Shown here piece by piece: positions 13,192 to 24,709 of a stretch of DNA of 64,000 nt (position 1 is the first letter of the stretch; each line of letters starts with the position of its first letter). Under the pieces are notes generated by a model. That model ran no database searches and was not told the DNA's origin. It saw only the letters and a program-made list of their open reading frames with translations. The position numbers and the translations under genes were made by a program. The DNA is from Eriocheir sinensis (lineage: Eukaryota; Arthropoda; Malacostraca; Decapoda; Varunidae), in the NCBI RefSeq assembly GCF_024679095.1, contig NW_026111150.1, positions 437,027-501,026 on the forward strand. Reading direction: 5' to 3'.

Positions 13192-13283
13192 TACTTCTGA
13201 TCTTCTGGCAAGTGAAGTATTTTCCCAAGGCTCGTCTGACAGGCAGCAGGTCAAGATGCCTTGCAGAACTTCACGGGTGAACT
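13192..13283 (-). other. Predicted 5'UTR of the FReD gene
   Basis: This 92-base leader on the minus strand lies between the putative initiator and the ATG. It contains no upstream ATG. Its extent depends on the predicted start site. Confidence 0.55.
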
Positions 13284-13318
13284 GCCCGGTTATTGCCAGT
13301 GTGCGTCGGCTTATAAAG
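13280..13318 (-). promoter_or_regulatory. TATA box and initiator of the FReD gene
   Basis: On the minus strand CTTTATAAGC gives a TATA box (TATAAG at 13315-13310). The sequence GGGCAGTTC at about 13287-13279 contains CAGTT (13284-13280), close to the arthropod initiator TCAGTT. Its A at 13283 is 32 bases downstream of the first T of the TATA box, the expected spacing. Confidence 0.65.
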
Positions 13319-13326
13319 CCTTGCCG

Positions 13327-13374
13327 CCCCCCCCCCCCCCCACTCTTCTCGGGCCTAACAATGACGCACCCAGC

Positions 13375-13433
<59 letters not shown>

Positions 13434-13448
13434 ATCTTCGTTTATTAT

Positions 13449-13519
<71 letters not shown>
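13327..13519. repeat. Poly-C, (TG)n and (CT)n tracts upstream of the FReD promoter
   Basis: Immediately upstream of the TATA box (minus-strand sense) are a 15-base C-run at 13327-13341 (G-run on the coding strand), a (TG)n tract at 13381-13424 and a (CT)n tract at 13452-13519. In insects, CT/GA repeats near promoters are bound by GAGA-type factors; whether that applies here is inference. Confidence 0.9.
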
Positions 13520-13522
<3 letters not shown>

Positions 13523-13573
13523 TCATTAGTTCTTAGGGAATAAATATCTTTCATTAGTACGGTAATGAGTGAA

Positions 13574-13985
13574 GCCTGAGAGGAGGAGGAGGAGGAGGAG
13601 TCATCTGGCAGTTATGAAATGAAGAAGGTCGCAGAACTTGATGAGAGGCGAATGGAAAAGAAGAAGAAGGAGAAGAAGAAGAAGAAGAAAGAGGAAGAAG
13701 GAAGAGAAAGAAGAAGAAGAAGAAGAAGAAGAAGAAGAAGAAGAAGAAGAAGAAGAAGGAAGATGAAGAAGAAGAAGAAGAAGAAGAAGAAGAAGAAGAA
13801 GAAGATGGAAGGGAAAGAAGAAAAAGAAGAAGAAGAAGAAGAAGAAGAAGAAGAAGGAGAAGGAAGAAGAAGAAGAAGATGGAAGGGAAAGAAGAAAAAG
13901 AAGAAGAAGAAGAAGGAAGGAGAAGAAGAAGAAGAAGATGAAGAAGAAGGAAGAGGAGTGAGAGAGGATGGAAAGGAAGTGAAAC
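13574..13985. repeat. Purine-rich (GAG)/(GAA) microsatellite
   Basis: A short GAG tract (about 13579-13597) and a long degenerate GAA tract (about 13656-13958) make the plus strand nearly all purine. A local block containing GATGGAAGGGAAAG occurs twice (about 13804 and 13879), showing a small internal duplication. Open frames of Lys/Glu/Arg are artefacts. Confidence 0.93.
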
Positions 13986-14029
13986 AAAACTAACAATGAA
14001 TTTTAATTGATGTTTCTATGTTGAGAAAT

Positions 14030-14095
14030 CTCCTCCTCCTCCTCCTCCTCTTCTTCCTTCCCCTCTTCCTCCTCCTATTCCTCCTCCTCCTCCTA
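14030..14095. repeat. Pyrimidine-rich (CCT)n tract at the 5' edge of the CR1-like element
   Basis: Repeats of CCT and CTT run up to the point where retrotransposon coding sequence begins at about 14096-14101. The same kind of (CCT)n resumes just after the element's 3' end at 16086, so the element appears to sit inside a CCT-type tract. Confidence 0.85.
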
Positions 14096-16086
14096 CGGCC
14101 GAAGCCAGCACACAGTACCACAACAGCCTCAGAGCTTGTCGCAGCCTTATTCGGAGTAGCAAACGCAACTATGAAAAGCAAATAGCGCGCGAAATCAAAA
14201 CTAACTCCAAGAAATTCTTCACGTACATAAGATCGAAAAAGAAAGTAAAATCCAATATTGGTCCCCTGACAGACGAGACTGGATCTGTAACTCAGGACAG
14301 TAAACAGATGGCCAGAATCCTCAACAGTAACTTCGCATCCGTATTCACAGTCGAGGACATCGAAACCATTCCCGAGAGCCCTGCCCCGCCGAGTGAGATC
14401 ACGCCACTGGAAATTGACTCAATATGCGACCAAGAAGTAAAAAAGTACTTGGACAAACTCGACACGAACAAGTCAACGGGACCCGACAGTTTGTCCCCGC
14501 GGTTATTAAAAGAGCTTAAACAACAAATACTTCAACCACTCACTACCATATTCAACCGGTCAGTTTAACTAAACAAGGTCCCGGAAGACTGGAAGATGGC
14601 GAACGTAACACCGATTTTCAAAAAAGGAGACAAAAGCGTTGCATTAAACCACAGGCCCATAAGTTTGACATCAGTGGCAGGAAAAATACTCGAAAAGATT
14701 ATTAGAGATAAACTTGTTAAGTTTCTAGAAAACAATAATGTAATCTCCGACACCCTGCATGGCTTCAGAAACAAGCGCTCCTGCCTAACGAATTTATTAG
14801 ACTTCTTCCAAGGTATATATAAGAACTGGGATGCCCACATCCCCAGTGATGTTATATACCTGGACTTTCAGAAAGCCTTCGACAAGGTACCGCACGAGCG
14901 ACTCCTTAAGAAACTGCACTCGGCGGGCATCGGAGCCAATCTGATCGCGTGGATAAGAGATTGGCTCACCGACAGAAAACAACGAGTACTACTCAACGGA
15001 CAGCCTTCCGATTGGCTACCAGTCACTAGTGGAGTGCCTCAAGGGTCAGTGCTGGGACCAATCCTCTTTATCATATATATCAATGACCTAGAATCAGGAC
15101 TGAAATCCACAATATCGAAATTTGCAGATGACACCAAGGTGGGTGGAGATGCCCTCACAAAGACCGACTGCGAAATCATTCAGAAAGACCTCAATCACAT
15201 TATCGAATGGTCGGAAAAATGGCAAATGTCTTTTAATGTTGACAAATGCAAAGTCATGCACATTGGGTCCCAAAATAGTAACCACACATACATCATGAAT
15301 GGGAGACCTCTGCAAGCGATGCAGGAGGAAAAGGATCTTGGAGTCACTATCAGCAGTGACCTGAAACACGCGAATCACTGTAAAAAGCATACAACAAGGC
15401 CAACATTATGCTCGGGTTCATAGCGAGGAACTTCAGTGTAAAACACCAGACGTGATGCTATCCTTGTATAATTCCATGGTAAGACCGCACCTCTAGTATG
15501 CTGTGCAGTTCTGGTCTCCCAATTACAGAAAGGACATTGCTTTACTGGAAAGGATTCAACGACGCGCCACAAAGATGATTCCAACCTTCAGGGCTCAACC
15601 GTACGAGGAACGACTCAAGCGACTCAATCTCTTTACATTGGAGAAAAGACGCCTACGAGGGGATATGGTTCAAGTCTTCAAGTATCTAAAAAAGTTCAAT
15701 AACGTCGATTACTCCAAATTCTTTGAACTGCAAACCAACTCAAGAACTAGAAATAACGGTTTACCCATTCAGTCGAGTCGATGTAACACAGACATTGGAA
15801 GGAGTTTCTTTTCAAACCGAGTCATCCGCCACTGGAACAATCTTCCCTCAGAAGTAGTAAATGCGAATACCATCAACTCCTTCAAATATAGAATCGACCG
15901 TCATTTCGCTGCGTCGGGAGTAAACTGAATAACGAGGGGCTTCCATCTGCTCCTCAATATCGAGGTGCTTTCATCTGCTCACCAAGCCCCAAGTGGCGGT
16001 CGAGCAGATTAAATCACCCAAGCGGGCGACCTCGTAATGAGCCAGTAGGCTTTCTGTTGCCTGCATTTCCATGTTTCCATGTTTCC
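14096..16086 (+). mobile_element. 5'-truncated CR1-like non-LTR retrotransposon
   Basis: The element enters mid-protein at about 14101, upstream of RT, and has no endonuclease, which is the usual outcome of incomplete target-primed reverse transcription. It carries most of the RT domain, the C-terminal tail, a stop at 15926-15928 and about 155 bases of 3'UTR, ending in CCATGTTT repeats (about 16068-16086). Short tandem repeats in place of a poly-A tail are typical of the CR1/L2 group. FADDTK in the catalytic box and SGVPQGSVLGPILFIIYIND support the same group. Both flanks are pyrimidine-rich microsatellite. Confidence 0.88.
14101..15928 (+). pseudogene. Broken CR1-like reverse transcriptase
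   Basis: The frame is open from 14101 (SLRACRSLIRSSKRNYEKQ, then KFFTYIRSKKK), through KSTGPDSLSPRLLKEL, to an in-frame TAA at 14566-14568. After that it continues in the same element: EDWKMANVTPIFKKGDKS, RPISLTSVAGKILEKII, GFRNKRSC, YLDFQKAFDKVPHE, SGVPQGSVLGPI, the catalytic FADDTK at 15121-15138, and LGVTISSDLKHANHC. Frameshifts near 15380 and 15441 follow, and an in-frame TAG at 15494-15496 sits where a Glu codon is expected in the RPHLEYA-type motif. The last part (15503-15928) encodes the conserved RT tail with RIQRRATKMIP and HWNNLPSEVV. With two stops and two frameshifts it is inactive, but the decay is light, suggesting a fairly young insertion. Confidence 0.9.
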
Positions 16087-16380
16087 TTCTCCTCCTCCTC
16101 CCCCTCTTCCTCCTCCTTCTTCTCCTGTTCTAGCCATAGAGGAAATGGTTGCGTTTATCCATCAGTTTAATTCTTCTTCTCTTCCTCCTCCTTCCCCTCT
16201 TCCTCCTCCTCCTCCTCCTCCTCCTCCCCCTCTTCCTCCTCCTCCTTCTCCTCTTCTAGCCATAGAGGAAATGGTTGCGTTTATTCATCAGTTTAATTCT
16301 TCTTCCCTTCCTCCTCCTCCTCCTCTTCTTCTCTTCCTCCTCCTCGTCCTTCTCCTCTTCTTCCTCCTCCTCCTCCTCTG
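16087..16380. repeat. (CCT)n-rich tract with a 126-bp internal duplication
   Basis: Plus-strand CCT/CTT repeats enclose two copies of the same non-repetitive block (starting TAGCCATAGAGGAAATGG), at 16131 and 16257, differing by about one base over some 50 positions. The 126-bp offset shows a local tandem duplication that carried part of the CCT tract with it. Confidence 0.88.
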
Positions 16381-16474
16381 CCCCGTTCGAAAAAATGTCT
16401 TAATCTGCAGAAAGGAATATTTCTTTATTTTGCTTTCTTATATTTTTTGTCTGTCAGAATTCTGCTACTGCAAT

Positions 16475-16544
<70 letters not shown>

Positions 16545-16545
16545 G

Positions 16546-16610
<65 letters not shown>

Positions 16611-16613
16611 GCA

Positions 16614-16682
<69 letters not shown>

Positions 16683-16701
16683 GCTACTACTACTACTACT
16701 G

Positions 16702-16739
<38 letters not shown>

Positions 16740-16740
16740 G

Positions 16741-16794
<54 letters not shown>

Positions 16795-16832
16795 TTACTG
16801 CCTACTACTACAGTTACTACTACTACTACTAA
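16475..16832. repeat. (ACT)n microsatellite, about 360 bp
   Basis: A long, mildly interrupted CTA/ACT trinucleotide tract with scattered GCT units. Poly-Leu and poly-Tyr open frames across it are artefacts. The 94 bases before it (16381-16474) are unassigned. Confidence 0.96.
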
Positions 16833-17566
16833 TAATGTGTGTGTAATAATGTGTAATATAAAAAATACTACTACTCTTTTTAGTGGGATTATTTTTTTCC
16901 TTTGTTTTTATAGAGTGAGGCAAGTTGTTGGAAAGTAGTGGGTTATTGCACGAGACTTTGTGTTCGCTGTTGTTTGTTCTTAAGTAAGTTCTCAGCATTT
17001 TTTATTGTTTTTCCTGTTTGTTGAGGCGACGAGGATGAAGAAGGAAACGCCTGGCAACAACACGTGTTTCCACCTTCCGGCTTTTTGCGCGCGGAGATTG
17101 AAGGCAAGGCAGTTACTGTTATTATTGTTATTATCATTATTGTTACTATTATCACTGTTATTATTGTTACCCTTATCATTATTATGACTATCATCGTTAT
17201 CATCATTAGTGTTGTCTTCACTATTTCTCTGTTGTTTCGACAGTTTTGGGGTCGGGGGAAAGCACTCAGTTTTAACATCAGATTTTTCTTTTTCTTTTTC
17301 CTGTTTTCTTTTTAGGAGGAAAAGGAGGAGATGGGAGGAACGAGGTCACTTCATGCATCTTTTTCTCCATGTTTTCTCTTCCGGTGGAGGGGAAAGGGCT
17401 CGGGAGGGTGGTGCAGGCATACTTCCGTTTTTTTCCTTTCTTCTGTATTATTTTGGGGGCGGGGGGCTGGGGGGGCTGGGGGGGCTTCCTTATATTTCTC
17501 TGTTCTTCTCTGCCTCCAGGTAACACCCTTTCTCTCTTTGTAATCCTGGACAGGTGTATCGTGTGT
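16833..17566. other. Unassigned non-coding stretch
   Basis: No gene is supported. It holds a degenerate TTATTA/TTG tract at about 17108-17215 and a G-rich cluster at 17455-17484. A palindromic GCGCGC lies near 17089. Several short open frames overlap on both strands with no recognisable domain. Confidence 0.6.
17455..17484 (+). other. G-quadruplex-capable run
   Basis: Four G-runs of five to seven bases (17455-17459, 17461-17466, 17469-17475, 17478-17484) are separated by loops of one to two bases. That meets the usual intramolecular quadruplex pattern very strongly. Confidence 0.75.
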
Positions 17567-17880
17567 CCCGTCACTACCTTTTCCTTGTTTGTTCATTCTT
17601 CGTTCCAGTATTGTTTCCCGCCGTCATGTTTCTCGTCACTTCCCGTCACTACCTTTTCCTTGTTTGTTCATTCTTCGTTCCAGTATTGTTTCCCGCCGTC
17701 ATGTTTCTCGTCACTTCCCGTCACTACCTTTTCCTTGTTTGTTCATTCTTCGTTCCAGTATTGTTTCCCGCCGTCATGTTTCTCGTCACTTCCCGTCACT
17801 ACCTTTTCCTTGTTTGTTCATTCTTCGTTCCAGTATTGTTTCCCGCCGTCATGTTTCTCTTCACATTCCGTCATTCCTTT
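17567..17880. repeat. 75-bp tandem repeat, four near-identical copies
   Basis: The unit begins CCCGTCACTACCTTTTCC and recurs at 17567, 17642, 17717 and 17792, exactly 75 bp apart, with a degenerate fifth start at about 17867. The first four units are almost base-for-base identical, so expansion is recent. Because 75 is divisible by three and the unit has no stop in the plus frames, it yields repeated hydrophobic peptides (VTSRHYLFLVCSFFVPVLF). I treat these as non-coding for want of any homology or gene signals. Confidence 0.95.
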
Positions 17881-17917
17881 TCTTTTTTCGCTCATTTTTC
17901 GCTTCTTTGCCAATAGA

Positions 17918-17922
<5 letters not shown>

Positions 17923-18005
<83 letters not shown>
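17923..18005. repeat. (CT)n microsatellite
   Basis: A pure CT dinucleotide tract of 83 bp. Confidence 0.98.
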
Positions 18006-18009
<4 letters not shown>

Positions 18010-18088
18010 GATTATGTTTCCAAGGCTTCCCGCGTGACGAACTTGTGCACAAAAGCGGCTCTGTTGTGCTGTCAAGGACCTACTCTAG

Positions 18089-18352
18089 GGGCCGCTTTCA
18101 CAGTCACGCTTTGTTTGTTTTGATCGTTACCAATGGCCGCGATCGACGCTATAGTTTTCCACGTGAAACTGGCCGATGGGGTAGTGGCGGCTGCAGAGGA
18201 AGCGAGAGGCGTTGAGAGTGTGTGGCAGGTGCGGGCTAGGCTAACCCGCAGACGCAACTACCCCATCGGCCTGTTTGACGTGGAAATACTATAGCGGCGA
18301 TAACAGCCATTGCTAACGATCAAAACAAACAAAATGACTGTGAAAGCGGCCC
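18089..18352. mobile_element. Foldback MITE with ~97-bp terminal inverted repeats
   Basis: The left arm (18089-18185, starting GGGCCGCTTTCACAGTCA) and right arm (18257-18352) are reverse complements over almost their whole length, with about 10% mismatch and small indels. A 71-bp loop separates them. There is no coding capacity, so this fits a non-autonomous miniature inverted-repeat DNA element. The transposase superfamily is unknown: I could not find a convincing target-site duplication (left flank ends TACTCTAG, right flank starts TTGGACTG). Alternatively it is a structural foldback not made by a transposase. Confidence 0.85.
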
Positions 18353-18431
18353 TTGGACTGCACGACAAGGCATGCATTGACGCCCTAACCTTGAGAGGCG
18401 CAACTTATTCAAAACACATGAAGATAAACAT

Positions 18432-18434
<3 letters not shown>

Positions 18435-18475
<41 letters not shown>
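18435..18475. repeat. (CT)n microsatellite at the satellite border
   Basis: A 41-bp CT tract marks the exact left border of the AT-rich satellite field; the next base starts the 45-bp monomer family. Confidence 0.97.
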
Positions 18476-18478
<3 letters not shown>

Positions 18479-18680
18479 ATTTTTGTTATTTTGTATATAT
18501 TTTTATTCAAATTTTCGTAATATTTCTTTTTCTACAAATATACGTTCTTTTACCGGAATTTTGTTTATTTATTTTGATACGAATTTTCATTTTTTTAGGT
18601 GTATTTGATATATATATTTTATACTTATTTACATAATTTTATATGTATTTTGAATATATATTTTCATAGAAATTTACTCT

Positions 18681-20689
<2,009 letters not shown>

Positions 20690-23600
20690 TTTTATTGATA
20701 TTTGCGTTATTTATGTGTATTTTGTATATGTTTTCTCATAGAAATTTACATTATTTTATTGGTTTTTTGTCTATTTATTTTGACACGAATTACATGATTA
20801 TTGTATTTTGTACATTTTTATACGTATTTACATTATTTAATGTGTATTTTTATATATTTTATACAAATTACGTTATTATATGTGTATTTATAAATATTTT
20901 GATACAAATTTACATTATTTTATGTTTTTATATATATATTTCAATTCAAATTTAGCTTATTTTATGTATTTTATATATCTATTATTTTAATACAAAATCA
21001 AATATTTTATGTTTTTTCGTATATATATTTTTTTTAAAAATGCGTTATTTTATGGGTATTTTGCATCTTAATTTTCATACAAATTTACATTATTTTATTA
21101 ATATTTTCTGTATTTATTTTGATATGATTTTACATTATTTTATTTGTGTTTTGTATATATATTTTTTATACATATTAACATTATTTAATGTTTTTTTTGT
21201 ATATATATTTGATACAAATTTACGTTTTTTTGTCTATATGTTTATATATTTTCATTCAAATTTACATTATTTTATGTGTATTTTGTATATGTATTTCAAT
21301 ACAAATTTACCTATTTTTATATGTTTTTTGTATATTTATTTTCATACAAGTTTAAATTATTTTGTGTATTTTTGTATATAGTTTTATACAATTTAGGTTA
21401 TTTATGTGTATTTGTATATCTATTTTCATACAAATACACATTCTTTTCATGATATTTTGTTTATTTATTTTGACACGAATTAACATTATTTAATGTGTAT
21501 TTTGTATATATATTTTATACGTATTTACATTATTTCAAGTGTATTTTGTATATATATTTCTATAGAAATCTGCGTTATTTTATGTGTATTCGAATATATA
21601 TTTTGAAACAAATTTACATTGTTTTATGTGTATTTTGCATATTTTTTCAATACAAATTTACCTTATTGTATGTGCATTTTGTATATTAATTTTAATACAA
21701 ATTTGATTAATCTATGTGTATTTTTGTATATGTATTTTTATAAAAATATGTAATTAGTTAAATTTGTATTTAAATACATGTACAAAATACACATAAAATA
21801 ATGTAAATTTGTATGAAATGAAAACAAATTCACATAAAATAACGTACATTTGTATAAAATAGATATACAAAATAATTTTGTGTATTTTGTATATTTATTT
21901 TCATACAAATTTAAATTATTTTTGTGTATTTTTGTATATAGTTTTATACAAACTTAGGTTATTTTATGAGTATTTTGTATATCTATTTTCATACAAATAC
22001 ACATTCTTTTATTAATATTTTGTTTATTTATTTTGACGAGAATTTAAATTATTTAATGTGTATTTTGTATATATATATTTTTATACGTATTTACATCATT
22101 TCATGTGTATTTTGTATATATCTTTCTATAGAAATCTACGTTATATTATGTGTATTCGTATATAGATTTTTAAACAAATTTACACTTTTATGTGTATTTT
22201 GCATATTTTTTCAATACAAATTTACCTTATTGTATATGCATTTTGTATATTAATTTTAATACAAATTTAATTATTCTATGTGTATTTTTGTATATGTATT
22301 TTTATAAAAATATGCTTTATTTTATAGGTATTTTGCATCTTTATTTTCATACAAATTTACGTTATTTTATTGATATTCTGCTCATTCATTTTGATACGAT
22401 TTGACATTATTCTATGTGTATTTTGTATATATTTTCAAACAAATTTACGTTATTTTATGTATATTTGTTTATATATTCTGACACATATTTACAATATTTT
22501 ATTGGTATTTTGTAAATATATTTCAAAAGAAATTTACCTAGTTTTATGTGTATTTTGAATATCTGTTTTCATACAAACTCAAATTATTTTTATGTATTTT
22601 TGTATATATTTCAATACAAATTTTAGTTATGTTATGTGTATTTTGTAAATCTATTTTCATTCAAATATATATTATTTTATTGTTATTTTGTTGATTTATA
22701 TTGATACGAATTTACATTATTTTATATGTACTTTTTATATATATTTTTATACGCATTTACATTATTTAATATGTATTTTGAATATATAATTTTATACAAA
22801 TTCATGGTATTTTATGTGTATTTGTATATATATTTTCATATAAATTTACATTATTTTATGTGTATTTTGTACATATATTTCATTACAAATTTACCTTATT
22901 TTATGTTTTTTTTTGTATGTGTATTTTGTACATTTATATTTACACAAATACACATTCTTTTATTGGTATTTTGTTTATTTATTTTGTTTCGAATTTACAT
23001 TATTTTATGTGTATTTTGTTTACATTTTTCATACGTATTTACCTAGTTCTATGTGTATTTTGTATATATATTTTATAGAAATCTACGTTATTTTATGTGT
23101 ATTCGTATATATATTTTGAAACAAATTTACTTTGTTTTATATGTATTTTTGCATATCTCTTTCAATAGAAGTTTACCTTATTGTATGTGCATTTTGTATA
23201 TTTATTTCAATACAAATTTAAATATTTTATGTGTATTTTTGTATATATATTTTTATAAGAAATGCACTATTTGATGGGAATTTTGCATCTTTATTTTCAT
23301 ACAAATTTACATTATTTTATTAATATTCGGTGTATTTATTTTGATACGATCTTACATTATTCTATTTGTTTTTTGTATATATTTTTTTTATACATATTTA
23401 CATTATTTAATGTATATCTTGCATATATATTTCATACAAATTTATTATCTATTATTTATTTTCATACAAATACATTCTTTTCATGATATTTTGTTTATTT
23501 ATTTTGACACAATTTACATTACTTAATTTGTATTTTATATATATTTTTATACGTATTTACATAATTTCATGTGTATTTTGTATATATATTTCTATAGAAA

Positions 23601-23994
23601 TCTACGTTATTTTATGTGTATTCGTATATATATTTTGAAACAAATTTACAATGTTTTATTTGTATTTGCGTTTTTTTTCAATACAAATTTACCTTATTGT
23701 ATGTGTGCATTTTGTATATTAATTTTAGTACAATTGAACTATTCTATGTTTATTTTTTTATATGTATTTTAAAAAAAATATGCTTTATCTTATGGGTATT
23801 TTGCATCTTTGTTTTCATACAAATTTAAATTATTTTATTGATATTCTGTGTACTTATTTTGATACGATTTTACATTATTCTATGTATAACAAAAAATAAA
23901 TACAGAATACACAAAAATAGATATGCAAAATACATATAAACAATGTAAATTTGTTTCACAATATATATACGAATACACAAATTACACATGACAT

Positions 23995-24709
23995 GGGTAT
24001 TTTGAATCTTAATTTTCATACAAATTTACATTATTTTATTAATATTTTCTGTATTTATTTTGATACGATTTTACATTATTTTATTTGTGTTTTGTATATA
24101 TTTTTTTATACATATTTACATTATTTAATGTGTTTTTTGTATATATATTTGATACAAATTTACGTTATTTTAAGTCTATATGTTTATATATTTTCATTCA
24201 AATTTACATTATTTTATGTGTATTTTGTATATGTATTTCAATACAAATTTAACTAATTTTATGTTTTTAGTATATTTATTTTCATACAAGTTTAAATTAT
24301 TTTTGTTTATTTTTGTATATAGTTTTATACAAATTTTGGTTATTTTACTATGTGTATTTTGTATATCTATTTTCATACAAATACACATTCTTTTCATGAT
24401 ATTTTTTTATTTATTTTGACACGAATTAACATTATTTAATGTGTATTTTGTATATATATATTTTTATACGTATTTACATTATTTCAAGTGTATTTTGTAT
24501 ATATATTTCTATAGAAATCTACGTTATTTTATGTGTATTCGTATATATATTTTGAAACAAATTTACATTGTTTTATGTGTATTTTGCATATTTTTTCAAT
24601 ACAAATTTACATTATTGTATGTGCATTTTGTATATTAATTTTAATTCAAATTTGATTAATCTATGTGTATTTTTGTGTATGTATTTTTATAAAAATATGC
24701 TTTATTTTA
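23995..24709 (+). repeat. Example of the ~715-bp higher-order unit (16 monomers)
   Basis: The landmark ATGGGTATTTTG begins at about 23995 and recurs at 24709. The monomer subtypes between follow a fixed order, recognised by their openings: CATACAAATTTACATT, GATACGATTTTACATT, TACATATTTACATTATTTAATG, GATACAAATTTACG, CATTCAAATTTACATT, CAATACAAATTTAACT, CATACAAGTTTAAATT, ATACAAATTTTGG, CATACAAATACACATTC, GACACGAATTAACATT, TACGTATTTACATT, CTATAGAAATCTACG, GAAACAAATTTACATTG, CAATACAAATTTACATTATTG, AATTCAAATTTGATT, ATAAAAATATGC. The same order and a spacing of about 713 bp recur at 43305-44018. Confidence 0.8.

Noticed and set aside
12480..13543. Plus-strand open frames opposite the FReD exons
   Set aside because: Shadows of the minus-strand exons and of the GT/CT tracts; the minus strand has the domain, splice sites and TATA box.
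13601..13996. Lys/Glu/Arg-rich and Ser/Phe-rich open frames on both strands
   Set aside because: Translations of the GAA/GAG tract.
16079..16938. Poly-Tyr and poly-Leu open frames
   Set aside because: Translations of CCT and ACT trinucleotide tracts.
17554..18215. Open frames with a repeated HYLFLVCSFFVPVLF peptide, resembling a membrane protein
   Set aside because: Produced by the exact 75-bp tandem repeat. It is open in several frames, continues into (CT)n, and has no homology I recognise.
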